DNA from: Acidithiobacillus sp.
Lineage (GTDB): Bacteria > Pseudomonadota > Gammaproteobacteria > Acidithiobacillales > Acidithiobacillaceae
NCBI GenBank assembly: GCA_028065135.1
Contig: JAPTWR010000044.1
Coordinates: 1 to 36,831 of the forward strand
Direction of reading: 5' to 3'
DNA: 36,831 nt
The stretch's first letter is position 1. Each line of letters starts with the position of its first letter. The notes beneath the pieces are model-generated. The model was given only the letters and a program-made list of their open reading frames with translations, searched no databases and was not told where the DNA came from. Both the position numbers and the translations under genes were made by a program. This document shows positions 1-9,313 of this stretch, piece after piece.

Positions 1-1338
1 GACCCTCTGGATACCGAAAGTGGTATGAGCGCCAGCCCCGCGCAGGCGTGGACAGCACCTCGCAGACTCCCCGGAGTCCCCAAGCCCCAAACCCTCCCTG
101 CGGCAGAGCAGGGCCAGGTCTGGACGCTGCCGCAACTCACCGCATATGCCCTCGCCCACAATCCGCAGACCGCCGCCGCCTGGGACGGTTTGCGCGCCCA
201 GGCGGCAGGCCTGGGAATGGCGGAAAGCGCCTGGCTGCCCAGCCTCACCCTCAATACCGGTTTCAGTCGTCGGCAGGCGGTTTCCACCATCGGCTTCACG
301 GTGCCGGCACGCAACAGCGCCAACCCCAATCTGACCCTGAGTTACACCCTGTGGGACTTTGGCCTGCGCGCCGCCAAGGTGGATGCTGCCCGCGCCCAGG
401 AATGGGTGGCGGGCTTCACCCAGAACCAGAGCATCCAGGCCGTGGCCTTCAGCGTCGCGCAGGCCTATTACCAGCTCCTCGGCAATCAATCCCTGTTGCT
501 GGCCGATGAAAAGACCGTTGCGGAAAACCGGAAAAACCTGGAGGCCGCCGAAGTCCTGCATCGTGCCGGACAAGCCACCATCGGCGCCCTCTATCAGGCC
601 CGTGCCGCCATGGCGCAGGCGCAGTCTACCCTCGCCGCGCAACGCCAGACCGTGCGTAGCAGCGAAGGATTGCTGGCCAGCACCCTGAACCTCGGTCCGC
701 AGACCATGCTGAGGATAGCGCCCCTCAAACTCGGGCAGAAACCGCCCCAACTCCACAGCGCCGCTGAGACGTTGATGCACGCAGCCCTCACCGCCAATCC
801 CGCGTTGCAGCAGGCGCGGGCCCAGGTTGCCGTAACCCAGGCCAACGTCCGCAGCGCCGAGGCCAGCGGTCTGCCCAGTCTGGGGGTCAGCAGTTCCTAC
901 GGCTACGCCTTTCAGAACGGCTATCTGCCCGGCGACACCTGGACCGTGGGTTTTACCCTGACCGTACCCCTCTTCACCGGTTTCAACACCCATTATCAGA
1001 TACGCCAGACGCAGGCCCTGAGGGACCAGGCCCAATCCAACCTCGCGGCCAGCCGCAGCAGCACCGAAGCCACGGTCTGGCAGGATTTTCACAACTTCCA
1101 GGGCGCGGTTGCGGCCTACCCCGGCGCACAGAGCGGTCTGGAAAATGCCAGGAAGGCGCTGGAGGTGGTACAGGCCCAGTATCGCGTCGGCCAGGCTACC
1201 ATTCAGGATGTCCTCCTCGCCGAATCCACCCTGGCGCAGGCGCGCTACACCCTGATTCAGAATCTGGTTAACAGTTATGTGGCCCTGGCGCAACTCAGTC
1301 AGGCCGTCGGCATGCCTTTGGGAGAGAATACACCGTGA
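1..1338 (+). CDS. TolC/NodT-family outer membrane efflux protein (5' end cut by window)
   Basis: This is the outer membrane channel of a tripartite RND efflux system, forming the trimeric duct that takes substrate from the periplasm to the outside. The product carries two TolC-type repeats, seen as alternating coiled helices and short strands, including the GQATIGALYQA and GQATIQDVLLAE stretches typical of the family. The frame is open to base 1. The first ATG at 25 gives 437 aa with no signal peptide, whereas NodT-type proteins begin with a signal or lipobox followed by a Pro-rich linker like the one seen here (SASPAQAWTAP). I therefore think the true start lies upstream and the gene is partial. 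The stop overlaps the GTG start of the adaptor gene, so the two are co-translated. The substrate cannot be told from sequence. Confidence 0.88.
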   Translation, partial: DPLDTESGMSASPAQAWTAPRRLPGVPKPQTLPAAEQGQVWTLPQLTAYALAHNPQTAAAWDGLRAQAAGLGMAESAWLPSLTLNTGFSRRQAVSTIGFTVPARNSANPNLTLSYTLWDFGLRAAKVDAARAQEWVAGFTQNQSIQAVAFSVAQAYYQLLGNQSLLLADEKTVAENRKNLEAAEVLHRAGQATIGALYQARAAMAQAQSTLAAQRQTVRSSEGLLASTLNLGPQTMLRIAPLKLGQKPPQLHSAAETLMHAALTANPALQQARAQVAVTQANVRSAEASGLPSLGVSSSYGYAFQNGYLPGDTWTVGFTLTVPLFTGFNTHYQIRQTQALRDQAQSNLAASRSSTEATVWQDFHNFQGAVAAYPGAQSGLENARKALEVVQAQYRVGQATIQDVLLAESTLAQARYTLIQNLVNSYVALAQLSQAVGMPLGENTP

Positions 1339-2465
1339 CCCGTTCCCCCGTTGTCCTTCTGCTGACGCTGGCGACCCTCTCCCTGATGCTGAGCGGTTGC
1401 CAGACCAAGGCCAAACATGAGGCCCCGCCCCTGCAGGTCGGCCTGGTCAGCGTCAGCACCCGTCCCATGACCCATTATGAAGGTTTTCTGGGCACGGTGA
1501 CGCCCCTGCAGACGGCGACCATCGTGCCGCAGACTTCCGGCATCCTGCAGAGCGTGCGGTTTACCGAGGGGAGCATGGTAGACAAGGGACAAACCCTGTT
1601 CACCATCGACCCGGCGCAGATGCAGGCAGCACTTGCCCAGGCCCAGGCCAAGCTGGTGGCGGATCAGGCCACTGCGCGCTATAACCGCAATATCGTGGAG
1701 CAGGACCGTCCACTGGCGGAAAAGGATTTCATCACCGTCCAGAGCTTCGATCAGGCGGTTTCCCAGGCGCAAGCGGCAACGGCGCAGGTGCAGGCGGATC
1801 AGGCCGCCCTGGAGCAGGCCCGCCTCAATCTCTCCTACACCCGCATCACCGCCCCCATCAGCGGCCGTATCGGCCTGGCCCAGGTCAAGGCAGGCAACCT
1901 GGTTGTCGCCAACCAGACGCAATTGGCGATCATCAACCAGGTTGCACCGATCACCGTGAATTTCAGCGTTCCCCAAAGCCTGCTCTCGGCGGCGCGGCTG
2001 GCCCAACAGCAGGCCATTCCGCTGCCGATCGAGGATGAGAAGGGTGGTACGGTGCTCGCTCAGGGCAAGCTCACCTTCATCGACAACAGCGTGAGCGCGG
2101 GAACCGCCACCATCAGCCTGCAGGCCACCGTACCCAATACCAACCTCGGCCTCTGGCCCGGACAGTACGTGCAGGTGCAGATGCCGATCCAGCAGTTGGC
2201 GCAGGCCACCGTGCTGCCGGTAGGCGCGATCCAGCAGGGCAGTACCGGGCCCTTTGTCTATACGGTGAAAGATGGTACGGCCGTGGACAAGCCGGTGCAG
2301 GTGCTCTGGGAGTCGGGCACGGATGCGGTGGTGCAGGGGATAGACGCGGGTATTCGGGTGATTTATCCCCTCCCCGCCCGGCTCTATCCGGGGGTTAAGG
2401 TGGCGCTGAGCGGCGCGGGTGGGCCTGCCGTCCAACCCCCAGGGGCGCCGGGGAAAAGACCATGA
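1335..2465 (+). CDS. RND efflux periplasmic adaptor (HlyD/MFP family lipoprotein)
   Basis: This membrane fusion protein bridges the inner-membrane RND pump and the TolC-like channel. The 376-aa product starts at a GTG overlapping the upstream stop. It has a hydrophobic signal ending in the lipobox LSGC at about residues 19-22, so it should be lipid-anchored in the periplasm. A barrel-sandwich (lipoyl-like) half motif lies around residues 60-90. It is followed by an Ala/Gln-rich alpha-hairpin at about 95-165 and a beta-barrel domain containing SGRIGLAQVKAGNLV. Length and order match MdtA/AcrA-type adaptors. Its last codons overlap the pump ATG by 4 bases (ATGA), which supports a stoichiometric operon. 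The Pro-rich C-terminus is unremarkable. Confidence 0.9.
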   Translation: MTRSPVVLLLTLATLSLMLSGCQTKAKHEAPPLQVGLVSVSTRPMTHYEGFLGTVTPLQTATIVPQTSGILQSVRFTEGSMVDKGQTLFTIDPAQMQAALAQAQAKLVADQATARYNRNIVEQDRPLAEKDFITVQSFDQAVSQAQAATAQVQADQAALEQARLNLSYTRITAPISGRIGLAQVKAGNLVVANQTQLAIINQVAPITVNFSVPQSLLSAARLAQQQAIPLPIEDEKGGTVLAQGKLTFIDNSVSAGTATISLQATVPNTNLGLWPGQYVQVQMPIQQLAQATVLPVGAIQQGSTGPFVYTVKDGTAVDKPVQVLWESGTDAVVQGIDAGIRVIYPLPARLYPGVKVALSGAGGPAVQPPGAPGKRP

Positions 2466-5400
2466 ATTTCTCCGCCCTGTTCATTCGTCGCCCGGTGATG
2501 ACGGTCATACTGGTCCTCGGGCTGGTGCTCTATGGCATTTTTTCCTTTACGAACATGCCGGTGGCCCTGTTGCCCAGCGTGGACTTTCCGACGGTCCTGG
2601 TCGCGGCGAGTCTGCCGGGAGCAAGCCCGCAGACCATGGCCAGCGCCGTGGCGACACCGCTGGAAAAGCAGTTTTCCTCCATTCCCGGCCTTTCCTCCAT
2701 GAGCTCGGTGAACAATCAGGGCTCGACGCGGGTCATTCTGCAGTTCGACCTCAGCCAGAACATCGATGTCGCCACCCAGAATGTGGAAAACGCGGTCACC
2801 CAGGCCTCTCACCTGCTGCCGCCGGGCATGCCCAGCCTGCCCTTCGTCAAGCAGCTCAATCCGTCGGCGGCGCCCATCGAGTTCATTGCCCTCGCTGCGC
2901 CCAATATGCCCATCTACCAGCTCAACCAGTATGCGGTGGACAAGGTGGTGCCCGCCATTTCCGGTATTCCCGGCGTCGCCCAGGTGCAGATCTTCGGGGA
3001 GCAGAATTACGCGGTGCGCATTCACGCCAACCCCTTCGCCATGCAGGCGCACGGAATATCGCTGCAGGCCCTTACCCAGGCCATTTCCAGTCATAACGTC
3101 AACCTGCCCCAGGGCACGGTGCTGGGTGCGGTGCGCAATTATGCGGTGAACGTGCATGGACAACTCCACGACGCTCAAGCCTTTGCGGGCATGCCCATTA
3201 CTTTCGCCAATGGTGCGGTGGTGCCGCTGGCCGATATCGCCGAGGTCCGCAACGGGGTGGACAATGACCAGATCGCCAGCTGGATCGGTGGCCAGCGTGC
3301 CCTCATTCTCGCCGTGGTTCGCCAGCCCGACGCGGATACCGTGGCTATCTCCGACGCCATCCAGAAGCGCCTGCCGTTGCTGAGCGCCAGTCTGCCCGGC
3401 GGTGCCCACATGACCGTGGTGTACAACAAGGCAGACTATATCCGTGCGGCGGTGGAAGAGGTCGAGGTCACCCTGTTGCTCGCCTCCATACTGGTGGCCG
3501 GGGTGCTCTGGCTCTTCCTGCGCCGCGGCAGCCCGACCCTGATCGGCGCACTGGCAATCCCCGCCTCCATCCTCGGCACCTTCGCCATCATCTATGAGTT
3601 GGGGTACACCCTGAATACGCTGACGCTCCTCGCCCTGACCCTGTCGGTGGGCTTTGTGGTGGATGATGCGGTGGTCATGCTGGAGAACATCGCCCGTCAC
3701 GAGGAAAATGGTGAAGAGCCCTATCAGGCAGCGCTCGTGGGCAGCCGGGAAATCGGCTTTACGGTGATCTCCATGACCCTGTCGCTGGCGGTGGTCTTTC
3801 TACCCTTTCTGGTCATGGGCGGCATCATCGGTCGTTTGTTTCGCGAATTCGGTGTCACCATCGCCGTGGTCATCCTGCTCTCCGGGCTGATCTCCCTGAC
3901 CCTGACCCCCATGCTCTGCGCCCGTTATCTGCGGGTGAAACACCAGGGACAGAGCCGCTTCGAGCGCGGTTTCATCCGGCTGCGTGACTGGTATGGACGC
4001 AGCCTGCGGGCGATGCTTGGACACCGCGGTTGGATATATGGCGGTGCCTTGCTGAGTCTGCTGGCCATGATCGGGCTTTTCATCATCCTCCCCAAGGGCT
4101 TCATCCCCACCGAAGACAGCGGCATGATCATGGGCAACCTGGAGTATCCCCAGGGTATTTCCTTTGCCCAACTGGAGAAGACCCAGCAGGCCATCGCTGC
4201 TGCCGTCGGCCACAACGCGGCGGTGCAGGCGGTGATGTCCAGCGCCGGGCAGGGTGCCGGTGCCTTCGGTTCCGGCAACAGCGGGCGGCTGATCATTCGT
4301 CTCAAGCCGCTGGGTGAGCGGCCGTCGGGAACCCGGGTCATTGCGGAATTGCGCCAGACCGTCAGCCATTTCGCCGGGGTGCAGGCGAGTTTCCAGTTGC
4401 CGCCCGCTATCCAGATGGGGCCGGTCTCCTCCCAGTCCAATTATCAATATATTCTGCAGAGCGAAGACCAGGACAGCCTGAACGCGGCGGCGCCCAAACT
4501 GGTAACGGCCCTGCGCAAGGTACCCGGACTACAGGCCGTCAACAGTGACCTGCAGTTGGCCAATCCAGAGATCGAGGTACACATCCTGCATCAGCGGGCG
4601 CAGGCGCTGGGCGTTACCCCGGAAATCATCGAACAGGCGCTGAACTTTGCCTTCGGCGGCACCCAGGTGGGCACTATCTATGCCTCGACCAACCAATATG
4701 AGGTCATTCTCGACCTCGCGCGGCAGTTTCAGACGAATCTCGGCGCGCTTGCCGCCATCACCGTGCCGGGCAGCGCCGGGCTGGTGCCGCTGGCCGCACT
4801 GGCGCACTTCGCCTATGGCGTCGGCCCCCTGAGCATCAGCCACTACAACGGCCTGCCCAGTGTGACCATCTCCTTTAACCTGGCGCCCGGTGTTTCCCTG
4901 GGAAACGCCACCCAGGCGGTGCAGGACACGGCGGCAAAAATATTGCCTGCGGATGTGCAGGGGGAATTCGGAGGATCCGCGGCGGCATTCTCCCAGTCCA
5001 CGGGCAGTCTGCCCATGCTGCTGCTGGCGACGGTGGCGCTGATCTACGCCATTCTGGCCATTCTCTATGAAGATTTCATCCATCCCCTGACCATCCTCAC
5101 CGCCCTGCCCTTGGCTGGCTTTGGTGCCTTGCTGGCCCTCTGGATCTTTCATCAGGAACTGGATCTGTTCAGCTTCGTCGGCATCATCATGCTGGTGGGG
5201 TTGGTGAAAAAGAACGGCATCATCATGGTGGACTTTGCTATCCACCGCCGCCGCGAGGGCGCCACGGCGGTGGACGCCATGGTCGATGCCTGTATCACCC
5301 GCTTTCGTCCCATCATGATGACCAACCTTGCGGCGGTGCTGGGCATTCTGCCCATCGCCATCGGCATTGGCGCGGGCGCCGAGTCCCGGGTGCCCCTGGG

Positions 5401-5572
5401 CGTGGCGGTGGCGGGCGGTATCATCGTGTCGCAGTTCCTCACGCTCTACGTGACGCCGGCGTTCTACGTCCTCTTTGAGGGATGGAAAGGGCGCTGGAAG
5501 GGCCGCATGGCGGTTTCGGAAGCGAAGGCGGAGGGTGTCGGTTCTGCAATTTCGCCAAATTGTGATATATAG
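2462..5572 (+). CDS. RND multidrug efflux pump, HAE1 family (AcrB/MdtBC-like)
   Basis: This is the inner-membrane proton-driven pump of the tripartite exporter. At 1036 aa it has the normal length of the hydrophobe/amphiphile efflux (HAE1) family. The N-terminus FIRRPVMTVILVLGLVLYG is the classic first transmembrane helix. The proton relay aspartates are present as D401-D402 in GFVVDDAVVMLENI (TM4), and the TM10 lysine occurs in GLVKKNGIIMVDFA near residue 912. Two large periplasmic porter and docking domains separate the membrane blocks. The GFIPTEDSG motif after TM7 is also conserved. Presence of both Asp and Lys argues for a multidrug-type rather than a heavy-metal (HME) pump. It is the last gene of the operon. 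A weak SD is not needed because it overlaps the adaptor stop. Confidence 0.95.
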   Translation: MNFSALFIRRPVMTVILVLGLVLYGIFSFTNMPVALLPSVDFPTVLVAASLPGASPQTMASAVATPLEKQFSSIPGLSSMSSVNNQGSTRVILQFDLSQNIDVATQNVENAVTQASHLLPPGMPSLPFVKQLNPSAAPIEFIALAAPNMPIYQLNQYAVDKVVPAISGIPGVAQVQIFGEQNYAVRIHANPFAMQAHGISLQALTQAISSHNVNLPQGTVLGAVRNYAVNVHGQLHDAQAFAGMPITFANGAVVPLADIAEVRNGVDNDQIASWIGGQRALILAVVRQPDADTVAISDAIQKRLPLLSASLPGGAHMTVVYNKADYIRAAVEEVEVTLLLASILVAGVLWLFLRRGSPTLIGALAIPASILGTFAIIYELGYTLNTLTLLALTLSVGFVVDDAVVMLENIARHEENGEEPYQAALVGSREIGFTVISMTLSLAVVFLPFLVMGGIIGRLFREFGVTIAVVILLSGLISLTLTPMLCARYLRVKHQGQSRFERGFIRLRDWYGRSLRAMLGHRGWIYGGALLSLLAMIGLFIILPKGFIPTEDSGMIMGNLEYPQGISFAQLEKTQQAIAAAVGHNAAVQAVMSSAGQGAGAFGSGNSGRLIIRLKPLGERPSGTRVIAELRQTVSHFAGVQASFQLPPAIQMGPVSSQSNYQYILQSEDQDSLNAAAPKLVTALRKVPGLQAVNSDLQLANPEIEVHILHQRAQALGVTPEIIEQALNFAFGGTQVGTIYASTNQYEVILDLARQFQTNLGALAAITVPGSAGLVPLAALAHFAYGVGPLSISHYNGLPSVTISFNLAPGVSLGNATQAVQDTAAKILPADVQGEFGGSAAAFSQSTGSLPMLLLATVALIYAILAILYEDFIHPLTILTALPLAGFGALLALWIFHQELDLFSFVGIIMLVGLVKKNGIIMVDFAIHRRREGATAVDAMVDACITRFRPIMMTNLAAVLGILPIAIGIGAGAESRVPLGVAVAGGIIVSQFLTLYVTPAFYVLFEGWKGRWKGRMAVSEAKAEGVGSAISPNCDI

Positions 5573-5605
5573 CGGACAAAGACCAATACCCGGGAGGCCC
5601 GGAAG

Positions 5606-6118
5606 ATGCCCGCAAAAATTCTTTTTCTCCTGCTCGTGCTTGCCCTGTCAGGCTGCGCGTCCCTGCCACCACCTTCGTCAACCGCCACGGCTAGCGCCGC
5701 CGCGCAGGGCGCCGCAATGGCCAGCCGTGATGCCGAAGCGGCACAGCAACGCCTTGCCGCCGTCGCCGCCCAGCGCGCCGGGGCCGAACAGCAATTCTGC
5801 CCGAACTGGCGGCAGGCGCTCGGCCAGGCGCGCCGCAACGCCATGGGTTGCGCGCGACTGCCGCTCGGTGAACAGGCCACCTGCTGGCAGGCGGTATCTC
5901 AATGGACGCAGGAAGAGAGCCGCTATTTCCATGCCCTGGCCCCCCTTTTCCAGGGGGGCGCCTACGCCACGCCGGCGGCGCAGGCGGCACGTTTTTTTGA
6001 CCTGGCTCAGGGTTGGGCCATTACCTGTCAGGATGGCCAGAAAGCCTGCTCCGCCGCATCCGGCCACCAGCAGATGGACGACTATAAAAATGTCGTAAAC
6101 CGCTTCTGCAGCCGCTGA
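5606..6118 (+). CDS. Cysteine-rich putative lipoprotein of unknown function
   Basis: I do not recognise this 170-aa protein. It opens with a short signal sequence ending in the lipobox LSGC (Cys about residue 17), followed by a Pro/Ser/Ala linker and an Ala-rich stretch likely to be helical. The mature part has six further cysteines (FCPNW, GCARL, TCWQA, TCQDG, ACSAA, FCSR), consistent with up to three disulfides in the periplasm. A good Shine-Dalgarno (GGGAGG) sits just upstream of the ATG. It follows the RND pump with a 33-bp gap and may be read from the same transcript, but nothing shows a functional link. Function is not assigned. Confidence 0.72.
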   Translation: MPAKILFLLLVLALSGCASLPPPSSTATASAAAQGAAMASRDAEAAQQRLAAVAAQRAGAEQQFCPNWRQALGQARRNAMGCARLPLGEQATCWQAVSQWTQEESRYFHALAPLFQGGAYATPAAQAARFFDLAQGWAITCQDGQKACSAASGHQQMDDYKNVVNRFCSR

Positions 6119-6138
6119 GGATTTAGGTGTTGCTGGTT

Positions 6139-6176
6139 TTCATCCCCGGATGAACTGAATTATGCTGGTGCACCAG
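6139..6176. promoter_or_regulatory. Two inverted repeats upstream of mscL
   Basis: Within the 111-bp gap before mscL there are two dyads. One has 7-bp arms, TTCATCC and GGATGAA, separated by CC (6139-6154). The other is a perfect 12-bp palindrome CTGGTGCACCAG (6165-6176). Neither is followed by a T-run, so they look more like operator sites than terminators. The regulator is unknown and the functional reading is weak. Confidence 0.25.
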
Positions 6177-6229
6177 GGTACTGGAATCGATATGTTATCA
6201 GCAGCCGGTTATCACGCAGGGAGGTCCTC

Positions 6230-6685
6230 ATGCTCAAAAAATTCGTCCAGGATTTCAAAACATTTCTGCAGCGCGGTAATGTCATCGATCTCGCCGTAGC
6301 TTTTGTGATCGGCTCGGCATTTTCCGCCATCGTTACTTCGCTGGTCAGCAACGTGATCATGCCGCCTATCGGCATGCTGCTCGACAAGGTCGATTTTTCC
6401 AACCTCTATATCGTATTGAAGCAAGGCACCGTTCCCGGCCCTTACCTGACCCTGGAAGCCGCCAAAAAGGCGGGCGCCGTGACCGTGAACTACGGCCTCT
6501 TCATTACCTCGCTGATCAGCTTTTTCATCATCGCCCTGGTGATATTTTCCATCGTGCGGGCGATCAACAAGCTCTACCCCAAACCCGCCCCGGCCGTGAC
6601 CACCAAAACCTGCCCCTTCTGTGCCTCCGCCATTCCTTTGGCCGCGGTACGCTGTCCCAACTGCACCTCGCCACTGGAGTCCTGA
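6230..6685 (+). CDS. mscL: Large-conductance mechanosensitive channel MscL with C-terminal zinc ribbon
   Basis: MscL is a homopentameric inner-membrane pore that opens under extreme turgor and releases solutes during osmotic downshock. The N-terminal helix and TM1 are diagnostic (FKTFLQRGNVIDLAVAFVIG, then AFSAIVTSLVSNVIMPPIG), followed by a periplasmic loop and TM2 (about residues 88-110). The protein is 151 aa, slightly longer than the E. coli type. The usual cytoplasmic helix bundle region is followed by a four-cysteine knuckle, C128-X2-C131 and C142-X2-C145, that looks like a zinc ribbon. The start is set by GGGAGG 6-8 bases upstream of ATG. The short ribbon tail is known in some bacterial MscL proteins, but its role is unclear. 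Confidence 0.95.
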   Translation: MLKKFVQDFKTFLQRGNVIDLAVAFVIGSAFSAIVTSLVSNVIMPPIGMLLDKVDFSNLYIVLKQGTVPGPYLTLEAAKKAGAVTVNYGLFITSLISFFIIALVIFSIVRAINKLYPKPAPAVTTKTCPFCASAIPLAAVRCPNCTSPLES

Positions 6686-6713
6686 AAATGCTCCCCACAC
6701 TCGGGACCCGCCA

Positions 6714-8252
6714 TTGATCTGGGAAAACCTGTTATACCTCATTATCGGCGTCGTGCTCGGTCTGGTGGTCGCCGGGCTGGTGGCGCGCAGCATGATCCAG
6801 CGTCAGCAGGATATCAGCGCGGCACTCCGGGAAGGACAGCAGGCCAGCGCAGCCCAGATGGAGAGCCTGCAGTACGAAATAAATGCCCTGCGGCAACAGG
6901 CCCGGGAACAGCAGGAAGTCCTCCGCCACGAGAGCGAGAGCAGGGCCGCCGCAGAAGCGGAAAGCCGTCGTATCCCGGCGCTCGAAAATGCCCTGGTGGC
7001 GGAACGCGGCAATACCGCGCGCCTGCAGACGGAAAACAGCGTCATTCGTGGCCAACTGGCAGAACTGGGTGAGCGGCTGGAACAGGAGCGTCTACGTGGT
7101 ACAGAGAAGCTGGCGCTGCTGGAAGATGCCCGTCAACGTCTCGGCGACGCCTTCCAGTCCCTGTCCGCGGAGGCCCTGCGCCGCAACAACCAGTCCTTCC
7201 TGGAACTGGCGCGGGAAAATCTGGAGCGTTTCCAGGAAAGCGCGAAAACCGACTGGGAGGGCCGACAAAAGGCTGTAGGGCAACTGGTGGAGCCTATCCG
7301 TGAGTCCCTGGAGAAGGTGGGCACCCGCATCGATGCCATGGAGAAGACCCGCATCGATGCTTACGGCGCTCTCAATGAGCAGATCCGTGGTCTCGTCCAG
7401 GACCACCTGCCGCGCCTGCATCAGGAAACCGCGGCGCTGGTGAAGGCCCTGCGCCAGCCCGCGGCCCGGGGGCGCTGGGGCGAAATGCAGCTCAAGCGGG
7501 TCGTGGAGATGGCCGGGATGCTGGCTTACTGCGACTTTACGGAGCAGGAGGGAGTCAATACCGATTCTGGTCAGCAGCGTCCCGATCTGCTGGTGCGCCT
7601 GCCCGGGGGCAAACGCATCGTCGTCGATGCCAAGGCGCCACTGAGTGCTTATCTGGAGGCCATGGAAACCGATGATGAGCAGAAACGCGCACATTTCCTG
7701 CACAAGCATGCCAGCGAACTACGCACCCACATGACCCAGCTCAGCAAAAAATCCTACTGGGAACAGTTCCAGCCGACTCCGGAGTTCGTGGTCCTGTTCG
7801 TGCCCGGTGAGGTGTTCTTCAGTGCTGCCCTCCAGGAAGACCCGTCGCTTATCGAATACGGCGTCGAGCAGAAGGTGATCGTGGCCAGCCCCACCACCCT
7901 CATCGCTCTGCTGCGGGCGGTGGCCTATGGCTGGCGGCAGGAATCGCTGGCCGAAAATGCCCGTGCCATCAGCGATCTCGGCAAAGAGCTTTACGATCGT
8001 ATCAGCATTTTGGCAGGGCACTGGGCGCGGGTGGGCAAGGGGCTGGGGCAGGCGGTGGAGGCCTACAACAGCGCGACGGGGTCGCTGGAAAGCCGGGTAC
8101 TGGTCTCCGCGCGCAAGTTCCGCGACCTCAAGGCTACGCCCGAGGCAAAAGAGCTACCCGGCATGGACCCCGTGGAGCGGATCCCGCGCCTCCTTCAGGC
8201 GGAAGAATTCATCGGACCGGATACCACAGCCCCGCTCGCGGACCAGCACTAG
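6714..8252 (+). CDS. rmuC: RmuC-family DNA recombination protein
   Basis: RmuC limits inversions at short inverted repeats and is predicted to be a membrane-anchored nuclease-like protein. The product has an N-terminal transmembrane helix (ENLLYLIIGVVLGLVVAGLV). A long coiled coil follows to about residue 200, and then the conserved RmuC domain with RGRWGEMQLKRVVEMAGM and PGGKRIVVDAKAPLSAY near residues 250-305. I chose the TTG at 6714 because it places the membrane helix at the extreme N-terminus. The longer reading from ATG 6621 would lie inside mscL and add an unrelated Pro/Arg-rich stretch. With this start the protein is 512 aa, normal for the family. It follows mscL by 28 bases and is convergent with ispH. 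Confidence 0.88.
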   Translation: MIWENLLYLIIGVVLGLVVAGLVARSMIQRQQDISAALREGQQASAAQMESLQYEINALRQQAREQQEVLRHESESRAAAEAESRRIPALENALVAERGNTARLQTENSVIRGQLAELGERLEQERLRGTEKLALLEDARQRLGDAFQSLSAEALRRNNQSFLELARENLERFQESAKTDWEGRQKAVGQLVEPIRESLEKVGTRIDAMEKTRIDAYGALNEQIRGLVQDHLPRLHQETAALVKALRQPAARGRWGEMQLKRVVEMAGMLAYCDFTEQEGVNTDSGQQRPDLLVRLPGGKRIVVDAKAPLSAYLEAMETDDEQKRAHFLHKHASELRTHMTQLSKKSYWEQFQPTPEFVVLFVPGEVFFSAALQEDPSLIEYGVEQKVIVASPTTLIALLRAVAYGWRQESLAENARAISDLGKELYDRISILAGHWARVGKGLGQAVEAYNSATGSLESRVLVSARKFRDLKATPEAKELPGMDPVERIPRLLQAEEFIGPDTTAPLADQH

Positions 8253-8274
8253 CCGCAGGCGGAGCGCAGCAAGG

Positions 8275-9225
8275 TCAGGCGCCTTCCCGCCGCGTCTGCG
8301 CCTGTATCAGCGCCAGAGGCAGGCTGAAAGTCACCTTTTCCTCTACGCCGGGCATTTCTTGGGGCACTCGGGCGCCCCAGCCCCGGAGGGTGTCCATAAT
8401 CTCCTGAACCAGGCTTTCCGGTGCCGAAGCCCCGGCACTGATACCAATCTTCCCCACACCTTCGAACCATTCGCGGCGCAACTGCTGAGCGTCCTCGATG
8501 AGATGGGTCCGCGTCCCCAGCCGCGTCCCCAGTTCTGCCAGGCGGCTGGAATTGGAACTGTTCGGCGCGCCCACCACCAGCAGGATATCGACATCAGGGG
8601 CCAGCGACTTCACCGCATCCTGGCGGTTCTGGGTGGCATAACAGATATCATCTTTTTTCGGACCTTCGATGAGGGGAAAACGTGAGCGCAAGGCGGCGAT
8701 CACTTCTGCAGTGTCATCCATGCTCAAAGTGGTCTGAGTGATGTAGGCAAGCTTGTCCGGGTTGCGGGGCGCCAGGGTGGCCACATCGGAGACATTGGAA
8801 ACCAGATACATCATGCCCTCCTCGACCTGACCCATGGTGCCTTCCACCTCCGGGTGTCCGGCGTGACCGATGAGTACCATTTCCATACCGTCCCGGCTGT
8901 ATTTCTTGACTTCCATATGCACCTTGGTCACCAGCGGGCAGGTGGCGTCGAAGACGCTCAGACCCCGCGCCGCCGCGTGCTCACGGACGGCAATGGGCAC
9001 GCCATGGGCGCTGAAAATGACCGTAGCCGCGTCCGGCACCTCATCCAGCTCTTCGACGAAGATGGCGCCACGGGCGCGCAGGTCTTCGACGACGTGACGG
9101 TTGTGAACGACCTCGTGACGCACATAGATAGGCGCACCGAAAAGCTCCAGGGCGCGATCGACGATCTGAATCGCCCGGTTGACCCCCGCGCAGAAACCAC
9201 GCGGATTGGCTAACAAAATATCCAT
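8275..9225 (-). CDS. ispH: 4-hydroxy-3-methylbut-2-enyl diphosphate reductase (IspH/LytB)
   Basis: This enzyme catalyses the last step of the MEP isoprenoid pathway, reducing HMBPP to IPP and DMAPP with a [4Fe-4S] cluster. The three cluster cysteines are present as C12 ([10 protein letters not shown]), C96 ([11 protein letters not shown]) and C195 (CYATQNRQ). The substrate-binding histidine motif [11 protein letters not shown] and [10 protein letters not shown] are also conserved. At 316 aa it has the usual length. It lies 88 bp downstream of rsmE on the same strand and is probably co-transcribed with it. It supplies precursors for the ubiquinone side chain, which is also represented in this window by coq7. 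Confidence 0.97.
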   Translation of the reverse strand: MDILLANPRGFCAGVNRAIQIVDRALELFGAPIYVRHEVVHNRHVVEDLRARGAIFVEELDEVPDAATVIFSAHGVPIAVREHAAARGLSVFDATCPLVTKVHMEVKKYSRDGMEMVLIGHAGHPEVEGTMGQVEEGMMYLVSNVSDVATLAPRNPDKLAYITQTTLSMDDTAEVIAALRSRFPLIEGPKKDDICYATQNRQDAVKSLAPDVDILLVVGAPNSSNSSRLAELGTRLGTRTHLIEDAQQLRREWFEGVGKIGISAGASAPESLVQEIMDTLRGWGARVPQEMPGVEEKVTFSLPLALIQAQTRREGA

Positions 9226-9313
9226 GCTGAGATTCCCGAAGTTGAACAGGGGGAATGGTCCGTCCTGCCGCCCGCCCTGTCAACCACCGCAAGTTGGCTA
9301 TTCCGGTGGTGAC

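Noticed and set aside
2384..3700. A 438-codon minus-strand frame across the RND pump
   Set aside because: Composition is Gly/His/Arg/Gln-rich without domains, and the plus-strand pump is diagnostic.
6621..6713. The upstream extension of rmuC to ATG 6621
   Set aside because: It lies inside mscL in another frame and gives a Pro/Arg-rich leader that would bury the membrane anchor.
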